DNA from: a virus
Virus record (IMG/VR): IMGVR_UViG_3300036834_000144
Span: 1-27,846 of that record
Direction: 5' to 3' (one strand)
DNA: 27,846 nucleotides
Shown: positions 6,606 to 14,823 of the stretch, in pieces
How the letters are laid out: each line of letters opens with the position of its first letter
How positions within the stretch are numbered: position 1 is the first letter of the stretch
Program-made: the position numbers and the translations under genes
Notes under the pieces: generated by a model
What the model was told of the DNA's origin: nothing
What the model saw: only the letters and a program-made list of their open reading frames with translations
Database searches by the model: none

Positions 6606-9083
6606 CTACCTGGACGAACCGCTTCCCGCCGAGGCTTTGATCAGTTGACCGGCACCAGTCTGACCGGCGGCCGTGCCATACATGATCGCAATACGCGAGG
6701 TGGCGGTTCCTAGCGTGTGATTGACGTATTGTACCTGCATGACAGTGATGTTGATGTCAGGGTCAGTGACCATCTGGACGTTCCCGAATGACGCTCCAGG
6801 CAGAACACTGGTGTAATCATTCGGCGGCCTGGTGGTGACTACCAGTGCCGACCTGCTGCCGCCGAACCCGACCAGGTTCGCGTTGTTGCTCGGCATATTC
6901 GGTGCCGAGTAAACCTCGAACGTATCAACGGTAAGAACGAACGTGCTTTGCGGTGTCGTGCCTTCGGTGACAATCCGCGGTTGTTGATAAGCGGCGAAGG
7001 TTACCAATGTCGGGTCTTTGACGAGACTGCCGAAAGCTGTCGGCCACAGTAATAGCGTGCGGTTCCCAAGCCCCAGCGGTACACCACGCTGAGTCAGGGC
7101 AACTCCAATGTCGACTACCGTCGCTCGCGCGAAGTTGGCGGAAGCAACGATGGTGTTGTTGGTGAAGTTGGCATCCGTGAGCAGCGCATAAATTGCGTCT
7201 ACGATGTTCTTCGCCAGCGCGTAAGCACTAGCCGGCGCGAATTCATCGAAAAGCCTACGCATCGTCGATGCCAGGATGTTCTCGTTAAATGTGATGGGAA
7301 CGCCCTTGTGATTATTGAGAACCACAGGCACATCAGTTGTGAGAGCTGCAGCATCCGTCCAACCGCTCGCAGTACTGTAAGTCTGCACCGTTGGGACGGT
7401 GATGATCCTGGTCATTACCGTCTGGTTGAACGTGGCCGGTTGGTCGGAGAAATCCGATGTGAACCGGGTCAATGCCGGGAAGATGAATTTCAGCAATTCG
7501 AGTGTCCGTTGCGTGACGAGCGTTCCGGCCAGCGTACCGAGGTTAGCGTCCGTAACGTCCGCAGCCTGGATGGCGTCGTTGAGGATATTCATCCTGCATC
7601 CCTTAAGCCTGTCAGAATTGGGTTTCCCCTCTTTGAATTCCGCAGCGTAAATCGCGCCGAACTCGCTCGCGAATTGAGCCTTTTCCTGTGGCAAACTGGC
7701 TCTGGCCGAGCATGCCAGAACCTTTGCCAGCTTGGAGTAAACGCTGATCGGGTCATCGTTTACCACCGATGTCCGCGAGACATCGCTGCTGGTGATGCGT
7801 TCGCTTAAGCGGTCGCCTGAGCCTTGCATTTTGTTGATGACCTCGATGAACCGCGGATCCGCCGCGGCTTTCATGGCAAGGTCTTCCTGCGTCCTGATGT
7901 CCCTGGGCAAAATGGCGCCCCGTTTTACGGCAGCGCGAACCGCCGCATCCGCGTCCGCCTTGTTGCGCTTGCGGATGACTGAGGCTTGCTGGTCATTTTG
8001 CGCCTTGATTTCTCCAAGCTCCAGTTCCGCCGCGTTAGCGCGAATAGTAGCGTCTGTCGCTGCTAATCGTGATTCAATTACTTTGTCGTCAGCATTCTGT
8101 GCCGCGATTGCTCTGAGGCCTTCAGCCTCTTTTTCAAGCTCCTGATTTTTCGCTCGGAGCGCAGCGATCTCTTCTGGTGTCATTGTATTTGTCTCTCCAG
8201 TTTTTGGTTTCTTCGCTGGTTGCTCCAGCGCGGTGACGGGTGATCCGTCGTTTTTTGCCCACAAGGGCAAATCGTTAAAAGCGGGGTCGTTAACCAGGCC
8301 GCCCATGTTCGGGCCGGCCTCAACGCAGCAGACGACTCGCGCAGGATCTTTGCGCTTGTCGTCCACATGGAACACGGGCGAGAAAGCCCGAAAATCTTTT
8401 CCTTCCACGGCTCGCCGGCCGCTCGCAGTCCATTCGCCTTTGGCGACTACCCCGTCGTTCTCGCGCCAGGTGAAAGAGCTCGGCCAGAACGATGCCGGTC
8501 CGTCTTCATGGTTAAAATCGAAGTAAACGCGCTTGCCGGTGCGAGCGGTAATCTCCGCTCGTTGCTGTTCTATTTTTGCCGCTGCTTCGGTATTGATCAG
8601 GACCTTGATCGCACGGCCGATGCCGCCTGCTACCGGCCGGATGGAATGCAAACCTGCGGGAAGAAACGTGATCTCGTTCGTTGCAGTCGGCGAGATTGCG
8701 ATCGCTGCTCGGCACTGGACGGGCTGAGAATCTTCAAGATCGGCTAGGGTCTTGATTTCTTCGTGAGCTTTTGCGCTTGAGTCTTCGGAGACATCAATTC
8801 CGAACTTCTTGCAGGCCGCTCGGATTTTCGCTTTGACTTTGGCTAGGTCATCGGATGAATATTTAGACGCGTTATCATCCTGATTGATGTAACTCCAGGC
8901 AGCGCGAACGTGTTTCTCCGTGTCGACCGGATAACGTTTTTTCTTGTCGCTTTGGTAACCGGGATCGGCGTACTCAACATCGCCGTACGGTTTTTTGGAA
9001 TCATCGGCGCAGTAAAGCGCATCATGTGCGGTTTGTGTGCGTATCACGCCCCCAATTGGGTTAAAAAAATTTTGGTTCTTCAT
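6606..9083 (-). CDS. Fused head maturation protease, scaffold and major capsid protein
   Basis: 825 residues with four recognisable parts. Residues 1-~100 form a small module (ADPGYQSDKKKRYPVDT, KIRAACKKFGID). Residues ~110-290 resemble the Mu I-type protease with FDFNHEDGPASFW as likely active-site region. Residues ~300-420 are a charged coiled coil (EEIAALRAKNQELEKEAEGL) typical of scaffold. Residues ~420-825 are an HK97-fold-like major capsid protein (GVPITFNENILAST, VGFGGSRSALVV). In Mu, protease/scaffold and coat are separate genes. An in-frame ATG at 8183 (Met301, MTPEEIAAL) has a GGAGAG site 9 bases upstream, so a separate scaffold-capsid product of about 525 residues is likely, as in nested lambda C/Nu3. 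Confidence 0.88.
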   Translation of the reverse strand: MKNQNFFNPIGGVIRTQTAHDALYCADDSKKPYGDVEYADPGYQSDKKKRYPVDTEKHVRAAWSYINQDDNASKYSSDDLAKVKAKIRAACKKFGIDVSEDSSAKAHEEIKTLADLEDSQPVQCRAAIAISPTATNEITFLPAGLHSIRPVAGGIGRAIKVLINTEAAAKIEQQRAEITARTGKRVYFDFNHEDGPASFWPSSFTWRENDGVVAKGEWTASGRRAVEGKDFRAFSPVFHVDDKRKDPARVVCCVEAGPNMGGLVNDPAFNDLPLWAKNDGSPVTALEQPAKKPKTGETNTMTPEEIAALRAKNQELEKEAEGLRAIAAQNADDKVIESRLAATDATIRANAAELELGEIKAQNDQQASVIRKRNKADADAAVRAAVKRGAILPRDIRTQEDLAMKAAADPRFIEVINKMQGSGDRLSERITSSDVSRTSVVNDDPISVYSKLAKVLACSARASLPQEKAQFASEFGAIYAAEFKEGKPNSDRLKGCRMNILNDAIQAADVTDANLGTLAGTLVTQRTLELLKFIFPALTRFTSDFSDQPATFNQTVMTRIITVPTVQTYSTASGWTDAAALTTDVPVVLNNHKGVPITFNENILASTMRRLFDEFAPASAYALAKNIVDAIYALLTDANFTNNTIVASANFARATVVDIGVALTQRGVPLGLGNRTLLLWPTAFGSLVKDPTLVTFAAYQQPRIVTEGTTPQSTFVLTVDTFEVYSAPNMPSNNANLVGFGGSRSALVVTTRPPNDYTSVLPGASFGNVQMVTDPDINITVMQVQYVNHTLGTATSRIAIMYGTAAGQTGAGQLIKASAGSGSSR
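8181..8200 (-). promoter_or_regulatory. Internal ribosome binding site and in-frame start inside the capsid fusion gene
   Basis: On the minus strand GGAGAG lies 9 bases before an ATG (8183-8181) that is in frame with the protease-scaffold-capsid reading frame and falls exactly at the start of the coiled-coil scaffold part. The position at a domain border suggests a functional internal start rather than chance. Confidence 0.5.
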
Positions 9084-9084
9084 T

Positions 9085-9270
9085 TTAAGAAAGGAGTTTG
9101 AGCCGCCGGTATTCGGACTCAGAAAGATTTGTGGTATCGGTGCTAGAGATGCGCCGAGCTTTACCGTTCTCAGCGGACTGGCTCTCAGCGTCTGAGTGTT
9201 CTTCGGATGATTTTTCTCCAGAAGCGTGAGCGTGATGGTGTGGGTGGGTTGTTTTCTTGGCGGTAGTCAT
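9085..9270 (-). CDS. Small His-rich, Ser/Glu-rich protein of unknown function
   Basis: 61 residues from the ATG at 9270, which has an AGGGA site about 7 bases upstream. It overlaps the 3' end of the portal gene by about 86 bases in another frame. The N-terminal half contains HPHHHAHA, a possible metal-binding cluster. The rest is hydrophilic and probably disordered (SEEHSDAESQSAENG). It lies between portal and capsid genes. No family is recognised. A longer upstream reading of the same frame is overlap with the portal and is not favoured. Confidence 0.55.
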   Translation of the reverse strand: MTTAKKTTHPHHHAHASGEKSSEEHSDAESQSAENGKARRISSTDTTNLSESEYRRLKLLS

Positions 9271-10963
9271 TGATTTCCCTTCGTGTGAGTTCGGCTGCCA
9301 GCTTGCGCAGTTCAGACGCGAAAATTCCGTCATCCTCTTCTCGAGAAAGCCGCTCCAGCCGGGCCTGGACATGGAACCCGGCCTCATGCGGTCTCGATAC
9401 GTTTGCTTCCCTCGGATTTGCCGGCGGGTTGTGCGGCGGCTCGCCCAACGGCGTCACACCGTCTGGAGCCGCAGTAGGTGCCGGTGGACCGGCACCTTTT
9501 GGCGGCGCTGGATGCGCGACGTCTTCGCCTTCTGTCGCTTGAGGAATGCCGTACTTTGTCCGCAAATAAGACAGCGGAAGATCAAGTCCGATAGCAGCAA
9601 GGATCTGGTCGCGCTCTGCATCTTGATATGTGCCAGTGGTTTCCTGTAGAAACCGGCATTCTGGCGGCTCTTCGGCATCGCCGTAATTGAGCATCAGAAT
9701 ATACGGGATCAGTTGCGCGTTGATCACGTTGGCGACATAAGCACTCGCGGCGTCCAGGCGATCTTGTTTCAGTTGCGCTTCAACGGTCCCGAACGCTTGG
9801 CCGCCGCGGCCACTAGCCAGCGTTGCGCCGGTCATGGTCTGACCAAGAATCAGGTGCCGCGCATAACGATCTGCGCGATCCAGAAGATCTCCTTGCGGGG
9901 TGCGATCACCGCCAGCGTGTGTCGGCTCTTTGAGCTCGAGCTTCGTGCCTTCAGGAAATGCGGCCCAGCCGGCGCTACCCATGTTTTGGAGCATGTCGCA
10001 CAACGCTGAAACTGTCTGATCGGGCGAGGTCCCAACGTAGGTAGCCCAGCGAAATGGAAGTCCAAAAACTTGCGCGAGATTAAGCAGCCAATCGCTCGAG
10101 AAATTGGACGCGCACCACCACCAGGCTAAAGGCCGCAGCATCGGGCCGCCAAGTGGACTTCCCGATTTTACTTTGTGGATGCAAGAAAGAAACTTGTAAT
10201 CAGGAAACGGTGTTACTCCTCGATTGCTTTGCGGATAGCCTGGAAAGGCCCGATTGCCTTGATGATATTGATAACTCTGATAGCTCTGAGGTCCGAGTTG
10301 TGAAGTATCAAATCCAGCCTCGCCAATGTAAGTCAGCCCGAGAATGCCGTTTTGGTCGAAAGCGTAGCTGATCGGATGCGCCCAGCAGGTGCATCGTGGC
10401 GCGGCGATCAGACCGCGATTCTTGGTCTGGAGCATCTGCCACAAGATCTCAAGGACGCTGAAGCCACGGAACCAGCCGTCCATGATGTCCGTGACCGTGC
10501 CGTCCAGACCGTTCTCGTCTGCGGCCGCCTCGGGCTTCATTCCGAGGATCGCCGTCGCGCAAAGTTTTTCGCGTTCTACGGCATCAGCGGTCGGATCCTG
10601 ATCTTCCTCGACATACGGGTCGAAGATTATGTCGCGCCGATTGATCCCGTAGAGCAATTCCTGCTGGCAAGCGGCCAATTCCGGCCAGGTGTCCAGCATG
10701 AGATCAAAAAGCTGCCATTGCTGCACATGATTTCCGGCCAACGCCCCGCGCAAAATCATCTCAATCCATTGCGGGGTGATAGCGGCTAGACTCGGCAGGA
10801 TCCACCTGTATTGCGCTTGACTGCGAAGGATTCGTTGGAACCCAAACGTTGGTATGGCAATCGTCGACTTCGCATCAACTGCTCGCTCGCCGTTCGTGCG
10901 AACCTTGACAGTCTTTACACTGCGCGAACGAGCGGCTTTTATCGGGACTTTTCGAGTTTTCAC
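9185..10963 (-). CDS. Phage portal protein, DUF935 (Mu gp29-like)
   Basis: 592 residues. Typical DUF935 landmarks: YRWILPSLAAITPQWIEMIL near the start, DIMDGWFRGFSVLEILW, LRPLAWWWCASNFSSDWLL, GLPFRWATYVGTSPD, and the conserved helix region RHLILGQTMTGATLASGRGG with QLKQDRLDAASAYVANVIN. DUF935 portals form the DNA-entry ring of Mu-like heads and dock TerL. The start overlaps the terminase stop (ATGA). The C-terminus beyond ~500 is Pro-rich and then basic (RRKIIRRTLRR), a likely contact region. Confidence 0.92.
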   Translation of the reverse strand: MKTRKVPIKAARSRSVKTVKVRTNGERAVDAKSTIAIPTFGFQRILRSQAQYRWILPSLAAITPQWIEMILRGALAGNHVQQWQLFDLMLDTWPELAACQQELLYGINRRDIIFDPYVEEDQDPTADAVEREKLCATAILGMKPEAAADENGLDGTVTDIMDGWFRGFSVLEILWQMLQTKNRGLIAAPRCTCWAHPISYAFDQNGILGLTYIGEAGFDTSQLGPQSYQSYQYHQGNRAFPGYPQSNRGVTPFPDYKFLSCIHKVKSGSPLGGPMLRPLAWWWCASNFSSDWLLNLAQVFGLPFRWATYVGTSPDQTVSALCDMLQNMGSAGWAAFPEGTKLELKEPTHAGGDRTPQGDLLDRADRYARHLILGQTMTGATLASGRGGQAFGTVEAQLKQDRLDAASAYVANVINAQLIPYILMLNYGDAEEPPECRFLQETTGTYQDAERDQILAAIGLDLPLSYLRTKYGIPQATEGEDVAHPAPPKGAGPPAPTAAPDGVTPLGEPPHNPPANPREANVSRPHEAGFHVQARLERLSREEDDGIFASELRKLAAELTRREINDYRQENNPPTPSRSRFWRKIIRRTLRR

Positions 10964-12465
10964 GATACGAGCCTTGCTGGCCTAAATGGCTGTGTGAAAC
11001 GCGACGGTGCCGGTCGTCCGAAATGGATGATTTTCGGATCGCGGATTGCGCCGGCCATGCTGTCGGTCCCGGCACGAACCGCCAGTGCGAGCGCGGTACA
11101 CCGGTCGCTATGTCCTTCGCGTGACCTCGGCGCCCAGTAACTGTATTCGCCGGCCTTCACCACCTGTTGCATGGAGTGAAGGTCTTCGCGCACCGCGCGG
11201 GATACCGGGATGCGGATCGCAGTCGGCGCCTCGAACTTGCGGCGAAGCGTCGGAAAAAGCAGACGCTTAGATCGCGGCGTAAACGTGAATTTCTCTACGC
11301 GCCCAAACTTATGCTCTTCCGGTTTCCATTCGCCGTGGCCTTTAGCCGCGTAGTCGCCGAACCCAACGCCTGGACCCGTGTAATCAACGCAAGTGCGCCT
11401 GGACCCTCTAATCCGTGAAGCCAGAATCTCGTTCTGGTTCGGCGTGTCTGTCTTGTGGAGGACCAGGACTTCGCGGGTCCAGAGAATGTCGCCGACCAGT
11501 TCAAGCGTCCAACAAACCGTCGGATCGTTCGAGCGGCCAAAGTCGATGCCGCAAAAAATGTCACGCCGCGAATCAAAAAATTCCGGCTCAATCGCCTCAC
11601 TGGCCTGAGTAGTCTCAGCAAGTGCGATAATGTCATATGGAAGAAGGACGTTGCTGGTATCAGTCGGTTCGCACTCGTATTCCTGTTGCCACAAGTCTTC
11701 GTCATCGAGGCCGGCTCGCAGTTCTTCGGCGTCTACCGGTAAGCCATCTCTGATGGCATCGTGGATAGTGACCTTGTAGCCAGCGTAACCATTCTCTTTT
11801 TGCTTTTCCCAGAGTTGGAAAAATTTGTTGTCGCGGCCGTTGAACGTCGAGACAATCCGGATCTTCATGTTCCGCCTGATTCCGTCGATGTCCTTACCGG
11901 CGAACAATGCCTGAACCCGTGTCATAAACGTGCCGGCCAACGGGTTCGTCAGGGACGGAAACATGGCGCCCCAGATCAGGTCGCAATCTTCGTGATAGGC
12001 GAACTCGTCCAGAATCACGTTTGCCGAGTACCCGCGAGCGGTGCTGGGATTGGCCGGAATCGCCACGATTCTCGAGCCGTTAGCAAAACGGATCTCCGCT
12101 ACACGCAGAAGTGCTTCGCCGATCTCGCGATCCTCCGCGTAACTTTCAATGGCGAGCCGAAAGGCTTCAGCCCATTCCTTGCATTTATCTATCCACTCAA
12201 TGGACTGCCGCTCTCCGGAGCTTAAGCAGACCCACTTAGCACCTGGATCGGTAAGCGCAGACGTCGTCGCTTCACATGCTGTCTGGAAACTTTTACCGGT
12301 TTGCCGTGCCTGAACGCCAATCTTGAATCGCGCAGGATCGTTTACCCACCGGTTTTGGTAAGGCAGAAGCAGACCAAGCGGTGACACGACAGGACCATCT
12401 TTTCTTGGGCGTGACCGCTTTTGGAATGCGGGATACGGAGGTTTCCGATGCTCAAGCGACCTCAC
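10960..12465 (-). CDS. terL: Terminase large subunit (Mu gp28-like)
   Basis: 501 residues. ATPase: Walker A VQARQTGKSF at residues 51-60, Walker B VILDE at 150-154 followed by the catalytic-glutamate region, and a coupling-type segment IVSTFNGRDNKFFQ near 204-217. RNase-H-like nuclease: GIDFG with Asp308, CVDYTGPG with Asp361 and HSDR with Asp454, the expected triad of acidic residues. It packages DNA into proheads as the motor docked on the portal and cuts DNA. The start overlaps the small-subunit stop by 4 bases. The Mu-type TerL does not by itself imply transposition; no Mu A/B transposase is in the window and an integrase is present. Confidence 0.93.
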   Translation of the reverse strand: MRSLEHRKPPYPAFQKRSRPRKDGPVVSPLGLLLPYQNRWVNDPARFKIGVQARQTGKSFQTACEATTSALTDPGAKWVCLSSGERQSIEWIDKCKEWAEAFRLAIESYAEDREIGEALLRVAEIRFANGSRIVAIPANPSTARGYSANVILDEFAYHEDCDLIWGAMFPSLTNPLAGTFMTRVQALFAGKDIDGIRRNMKIRIVSTFNGRDNKFFQLWEKQKENGYAGYKVTIHDAIRDGLPVDAEELRAGLDDEDLWQQEYECEPTDTSNVLLPYDIIALAETTQASEAIEPEFFDSRRDIFCGIDFGRSNDPTVCWTLELVGDILWTREVLVLHKTDTPNQNEILASRIRGSRRTCVDYTGPGVGFGDYAAKGHGEWKPEEHKFGRVEKFTFTPRSKRLLFPTLRRKFEAPTAIRIPVSRAVREDLHSMQQVVKAGEYSYWAPRSREGHSDRCTALALAVRAGTDSMAGAIRDPKIIHFGRPAPSRFTQPFRPARLVS

Positions 12466-13055
12466 TTGTTGAAAATTTCCTTGAGCCTTTTGAATTTCTG
12501 CTCGGGATTAAGCTGGGAATCTCGCAGAGTCTCGGTCGCTCGTTTCTCGCGCCTCTCAGCCATCGCGAGCTCACGCAGTTGGCAGTTGAGCTTCGTCTCC
12601 GCTACGATCTGCGCCCGATATCTCAGGCACATGTTCGTAAGCAGGTTCAGATCTTTGACGGTTACGAACCGGTCACGCGCGGCATTGTGCGTTTTCTCTT
12701 CCAACGCATCGATCGTAGACTGGGTATAGTTGCTGGGGTTCTGCGAGATGTCCTTGTTGACTTCTCCAGCAAGCCCCAGAGTTCTATGCCTTTGCGTGAT
12801 CTGATGAGCCGCAACATGCTTCTTGTAAAAATTGGTGAGTGCCGTGCGGTGGCTGTGAATGCCAAACTCGTTCTCCAGCTTTACGAGAATCTGGCCGTAC
12901 TGCAGATTGGTTGTGAGCAGCCAGTCACACAGTTGGGCGTGTTGCTCGTCCGACAGGTAATCGAGCTTGCTGTTGTACCGCGGCCTTTTAACTATTACCC
13001 GTTTTCGCCGCGCGATTTCACGCGCACTGAGCGGGGCTTCTGCTTCATCGAACAT
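12462..13055 (-). CDS. terS: Terminase small subunit (DUF3486 / Mu gp27-like)
   Basis: 197 residues directly upstream of TerL with a 4-base overlap. It has an N-terminal basic segment (REIARRKRVIVKRPRYNSKL), then a helix-turn-helix-like part (QYGQILVKLENEFGIHSHRTALTNFYKKHVA, given in pieces here as residues ~50-82), and a long helical C-terminus rich in Arg/Glu (ELAMAERREKRATETLRDS). This matches the DNA-recognition subunit of Mu-type terminases in size and position. It would bind the packaging initiation site. Confidence 0.78.
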   Translation of the reverse strand: MFDEAEAPLSAREIARRKRVIVKRPRYNSKLDYLSDEQHAQLCDWLLTTNLQYGQILVKLENEFGIHSHRTALTNFYKKHVAAHQITQRHRTLGLAGEVNKDISQNPSNYTQSTIDALEEKTHNAARDRFVTVKDLNLLTNMCLRYRAQIVAETKLNCQLRELAMAERREKRATETLRDSQLNPEQKFKRLKEIFNK

Positions 13056-13119
13056 GACGTCGATGAAGAATGCTGGCGGAATCTAAAAAGACGCAAACCG
13101 CCCGTTGGCTCTATTGCCT

Positions 13120-13350
13120 CTATTGGAGAATATTTATCGAACCACCGAAGAAATCGGGTCGCCGCCGGCGTTTTTCTTCGGTTGGCATAACAGCTTTCGT
13201 GAATATGATGGCCGCGCGGCACAATCGTTCGCACAAGAAATCAGCGTCTGGTGCCACCAGGTACGCTTCAAGCGCGTCCGTGTCCAAGCGGCTCGCCAAA
13301 CCTGCAAGCTCCCCAGCGATGATTAGTGCCTGTTGCTGTGCCGGGTTCAT
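13120..13350 (-). CDS. Small alpha-helical protein of unknown function
   Basis: About 76 residues from the ATG at 13350 (MNPAQQQALIIAGELAGLAS); a TTG nine bases upstream (13359) is an alternative. It is predicted helical throughout, with basic KRRRRPDFFGG near the C-terminus. It lies between a small membrane protein and TerS in the same direction, 64 bases before TerS. No family is recognised; the orientation and spacing support it being real. Confidence 0.5.
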   Translation of the reverse strand: MNPAQQQALIIAGELAGLASRLDTDALEAYLVAPDADFLCERLCRAAIIFTKAVMPTEEKRRRRPDFFGGSINILQ

Positions 13351-13377
13351 CCTAGTCAACGATGACTGCTGCTACGG

Positions 13378-13563
13378 TCAGTCCTCCGGTTCCGACGGTC
13401 GGTCCCGATGGAGTTCTTTCCACCGATTCCAGCCGGCCAAGGTCCAGTGCTGGTAATCGTCATTCACAGCGAAATGCTCGGCGTCGTACCGCTCGCAGTC
13501 CCGAACAAGCCACCAGCCAAGCAAGATTCCTACTGCTGCACTGATGATGACGGTCTTGCTCAT
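13378..13563 (-). CDS. Small single-span membrane protein
   Basis: 61 residues, ATG overlapping the stop of the preceding gene (TAATG). The N-terminus is one hydrophobic span (VIISAAVGILLGWWLV) followed by a soluble, charged tail with several Trp. The layout (short N-terminal anchor plus hydrophilic domain) resembles i-spanins or small superinfection proteins, but the tail is too short to decide. Function unknown. Confidence 0.5.
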   Translation of the reverse strand: MSKTVIISAAVGILLGWWLVRDCERYDAEHFAVNDDYQHWTLAGWNRWKELHRDRPSEPED

Positions 13564-13778
13564 TAATTGCCAGATCCGTTGAAAATTTCTACGATGTTTT
13601 CGATATCGATCAGGACAAGTTCTGTCTCGCCAAAATAGACCAGTGTATGAGAGAGCTTTCGCGGAGCACCGATGTCGCGACGTTCGTTGAATGAATAACT
13701 TGCACCATTAGACAAGCGGATTCCGAACGGGCGAAACGGCTCGCGCTCTACCAATAATTTTATCTCTTCAACTTTCAT
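13563..13778 (-). CDS. EPFRPF-type small conserved protein
   Basis: 71 residues from the ATG at 13778 (MKVEEIKLLVEREPFRPFGI), overlapping the upstream stop by 4 bases. The EPFRPF-x-I-x-L-S-x-G motif and the later LVLIDIENIVEI segment recall a widespread uncharacterised chromosomal family (VEREPFRPFRIHLTDG-type) seen in Planctomycetota, Verrucomicrobiota and Acidobacteriota. Finding it here is one hint of the host group. Function is unknown. Confidence 0.65.
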   Translation of the reverse strand: MKVEEIKLLVEREPFRPFGIRLSNGASYSFNERRDIGAPRKLSHTLVYFGETELVLIDIENIVEIFNGSGN

Positions 13779-14059
13779 AAGCCATGCCAATGACCGTTAC
13801 GGTCACAATAAACGCCGTCCTTGTTTTTTGGCCCATCCATTAAGTGTCCTTTTATCGTAGTACCACTGTCGAGTGCCCCGACGATCGCTCCAAAAAATGG
13901 GATAGCGATGGACACGCCAATCGCGCAGAGGATGATCATTGCCAGAATGTTAATTGGCGTTGATTTGAGTTTCCTGCCGCAGTTTGGACAGGCAGTTGCC
14001 GACGTGGAGATTTCCCGTCCACAATCAGGACATGGTTGCAATGTTTCGTTCTGGCTCAT
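13775..14059 (-). CDS. Zinc-ribbon membrane protein
   Basis: 94 residues. The N-terminus is a double-CxxC zinc ribbon (CPDCGREI and CPNCGRKL, Cys at ~9, 12, 24, 27). It is followed by one or two hydrophobic spans (INILAMIILCAIGVSIAIPF and FFGAIVGAL) and a short C-terminus with Cys and His (GVYCDRNGHWHGL). Such ribbon-plus-membrane proteins are common small host and phage proteins without an assigned role. Starts with an ATGA overlap to the upstream basic protein. Confidence 0.6.
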   Translation of the reverse strand: MSQNETLQPCPDCGREISTSATACPNCGRKLKSTPINILAMIILCAIGVSIAIPFFGAIVGALDSGTTIKGHLMDGPKNKDGVYCDRNGHWHGL

Positions 14060-14220
14060 GCCGCCACACTAGCCAACAGTTGGCTAGATGCAACCTTTTT
14101 TTGCTTTTTTTTCTTGTGCTTCCGCGGCCGCTTCGCGTTTGCCCTGGCGGCGGCTGTCTTGCGTTTGCTCGTCCGGCTGCCGAGTTCAGACATTACCCGT
14201 CTAATCAACTCTTTATCCAT
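14056..14220 (-). CDS. Small highly basic protein
   Basis: 54 residues from the ATG at 14220 (MDKELIRRVMSELGSRTSKR). The middle is a dense Lys/Arg stretch (AKRPRKHKKKKQKK), which suggests nucleic-acid binding. The stop overlaps the next ATG. A longer frame upstream to 14325 overlaps the HTH gene and is less likely. No family recognised. Confidence 0.45.
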   Translation of the reverse strand: MDKELIRRVMSELGSRTSKRKTAAARANAKRPRKHKKKKQKKVASSQLLASVAA

Positions 14221-14252
14221 TAGCCAACCGTTAGCAGCGGCCGGTATCGAAA

Positions 14253-14471
14253 TCAAATCTGATACCCTTTGACTTGGCGTCTTTGGAGGAATTCGATCAG
14301 TGCGTTGCGAGGAACTCGGACGCACGAACGGCTTGAAGTTTTCCCGCGCAGATCAAATGCAGTGATCTCGCCTTCCTCAATCAGGTTGACCAAGTGCTGG
14401 TCTGAAACATGAAATAACTGCGCCAGTTTCCAGACGGGAAACGATTCGCCGGCTGGCAGATGCTCAGTCAC
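14253..14471 (-). CDS. Excisionase/MerR-like helix-turn-helix protein
   Basis: 72 residues, GTG start at 14471. FPVWKLAQLFHVSDQHLVNLIEEGEITAFDLRGK reads (residues ~11-44) as a MerR/excisionase-type HTH followed by the wing and RVPRNALIEFLQRR helix. It is the gene nearest the attachment region on the side opposite the integrase, and so heads the late operon. It could be an excisionase (Xis) or a late regulator. If recombination occurs at the tRNA-like core, this gene and the integrase would end up at opposite ends of the prophage. Confidence 0.6.
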   Translation of the reverse strand: MTEHLPAGESFPVWKLAQLFHVSDQHLVNLIEEGEITAFDLRGKTSSRSCVRVPRNALIEFLQRRQVKGYQI

Positions 14472-14576
14472 GAACTACATTTCTACGCCCCGTTCCTGCT
14501 CATCACAACCAAAATCTGGTACTTTTCTGATACTTTTTTTTGTTAGTCTAACGAGTTTACCTATGAAAATGGGGTA

Positions 14577-14601
14577 TTGCGGGGGCGGGATTTGAACCCG
14601 T
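14577..14601 (-). other. tRNA 3'-end copy, probable attachment core
   Basis: On the minus strand: T-stem ACGGG (14601-14597), T-loop TTCAAAT (14596-14590), stem CCCGC (14589-14585), acceptor strand CCCCGCA (14584-14578) and an A. Upstream bases (to about 14665) do not supply a matching 5' acceptor TGCGGGG or D and anticodon arms, so this is not a full tRNA gene. Phages that integrate in tRNA (or tmRNA) genes carry exactly such a 3' piece. tRNA identity cannot be told. Confidence 0.65.
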
Positions 14602-14639
14602 CCGGGCTGCCCAAGGCAAAGTTGCGTTTCATAGGTGAA

Positions 14640-14670
14640 GAACACTGTTCGAAAGTCGAAAATAGTGTTC
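14640..14670. repeat. Nested inverted repeat in the attachment region
   Basis: GAACACT (14640-14646) pairs with AGTGTTC (14664-14670) and inside it TTCGA pairs with TCGAA, giving a 12-bp interrupted stem with a 3-base loop. It lies between the tRNA-like core and the first arm-type repeats. Could be a binding site for an accessory bending protein, an excisionase site, or a terminator. Confidence 0.4.
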
Positions 14671-14798
14671 TTGGAGTCATTTTTTTGATACTTTTTTGAT
14701 ACTTGATGGGGGCGGGACTGAATGCGACAATCATGCTTGGTAACGCTTGATACATTCTGGTACTTTTGGGGGCGGGACTGAAATCCGCTAAATCCGTT

Positions 14799-14823
14799 GG
14801 GGGCGAAATGCGTTCCCGCCCCC
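14799..14823 (-). terminator. Hairpin directly after the integrase stop
   Basis: GGGGGCG (14799-14805) and CGCCCCC (14817-14823) form a perfect 7-bp all-GC stem with an 11-base loop, 12 bases downstream of the integrase stop codon. On the minus strand it is followed by no clear U-run, so intrinsic termination is possible but not certain. Confidence 0.4.

Noticed and set aside
10960-13055. Transposable Mu-like phage (replicative transposition)
   Set aside because: Head genes are Mu-like, but no Mu A/B transposase is in the window and a tyrosine integrase with attP is. The rest of the genome is unseen.
12381-13190. 269-residue plus-strand frame opposite the small terminase, and similar long plus-strand frames at 7308-8145, 10352-10789 and 11761-12225
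   Set aside because: Antisense shadows of terS, capsid, portal and terL, without ribosome sites or protein-like composition.
14560-14670. Full tRNA gene at the T-arm-like sequence
   Set aside because: No matching 5' acceptor, D arm or anticodon arm is present upstream on the minus strand.
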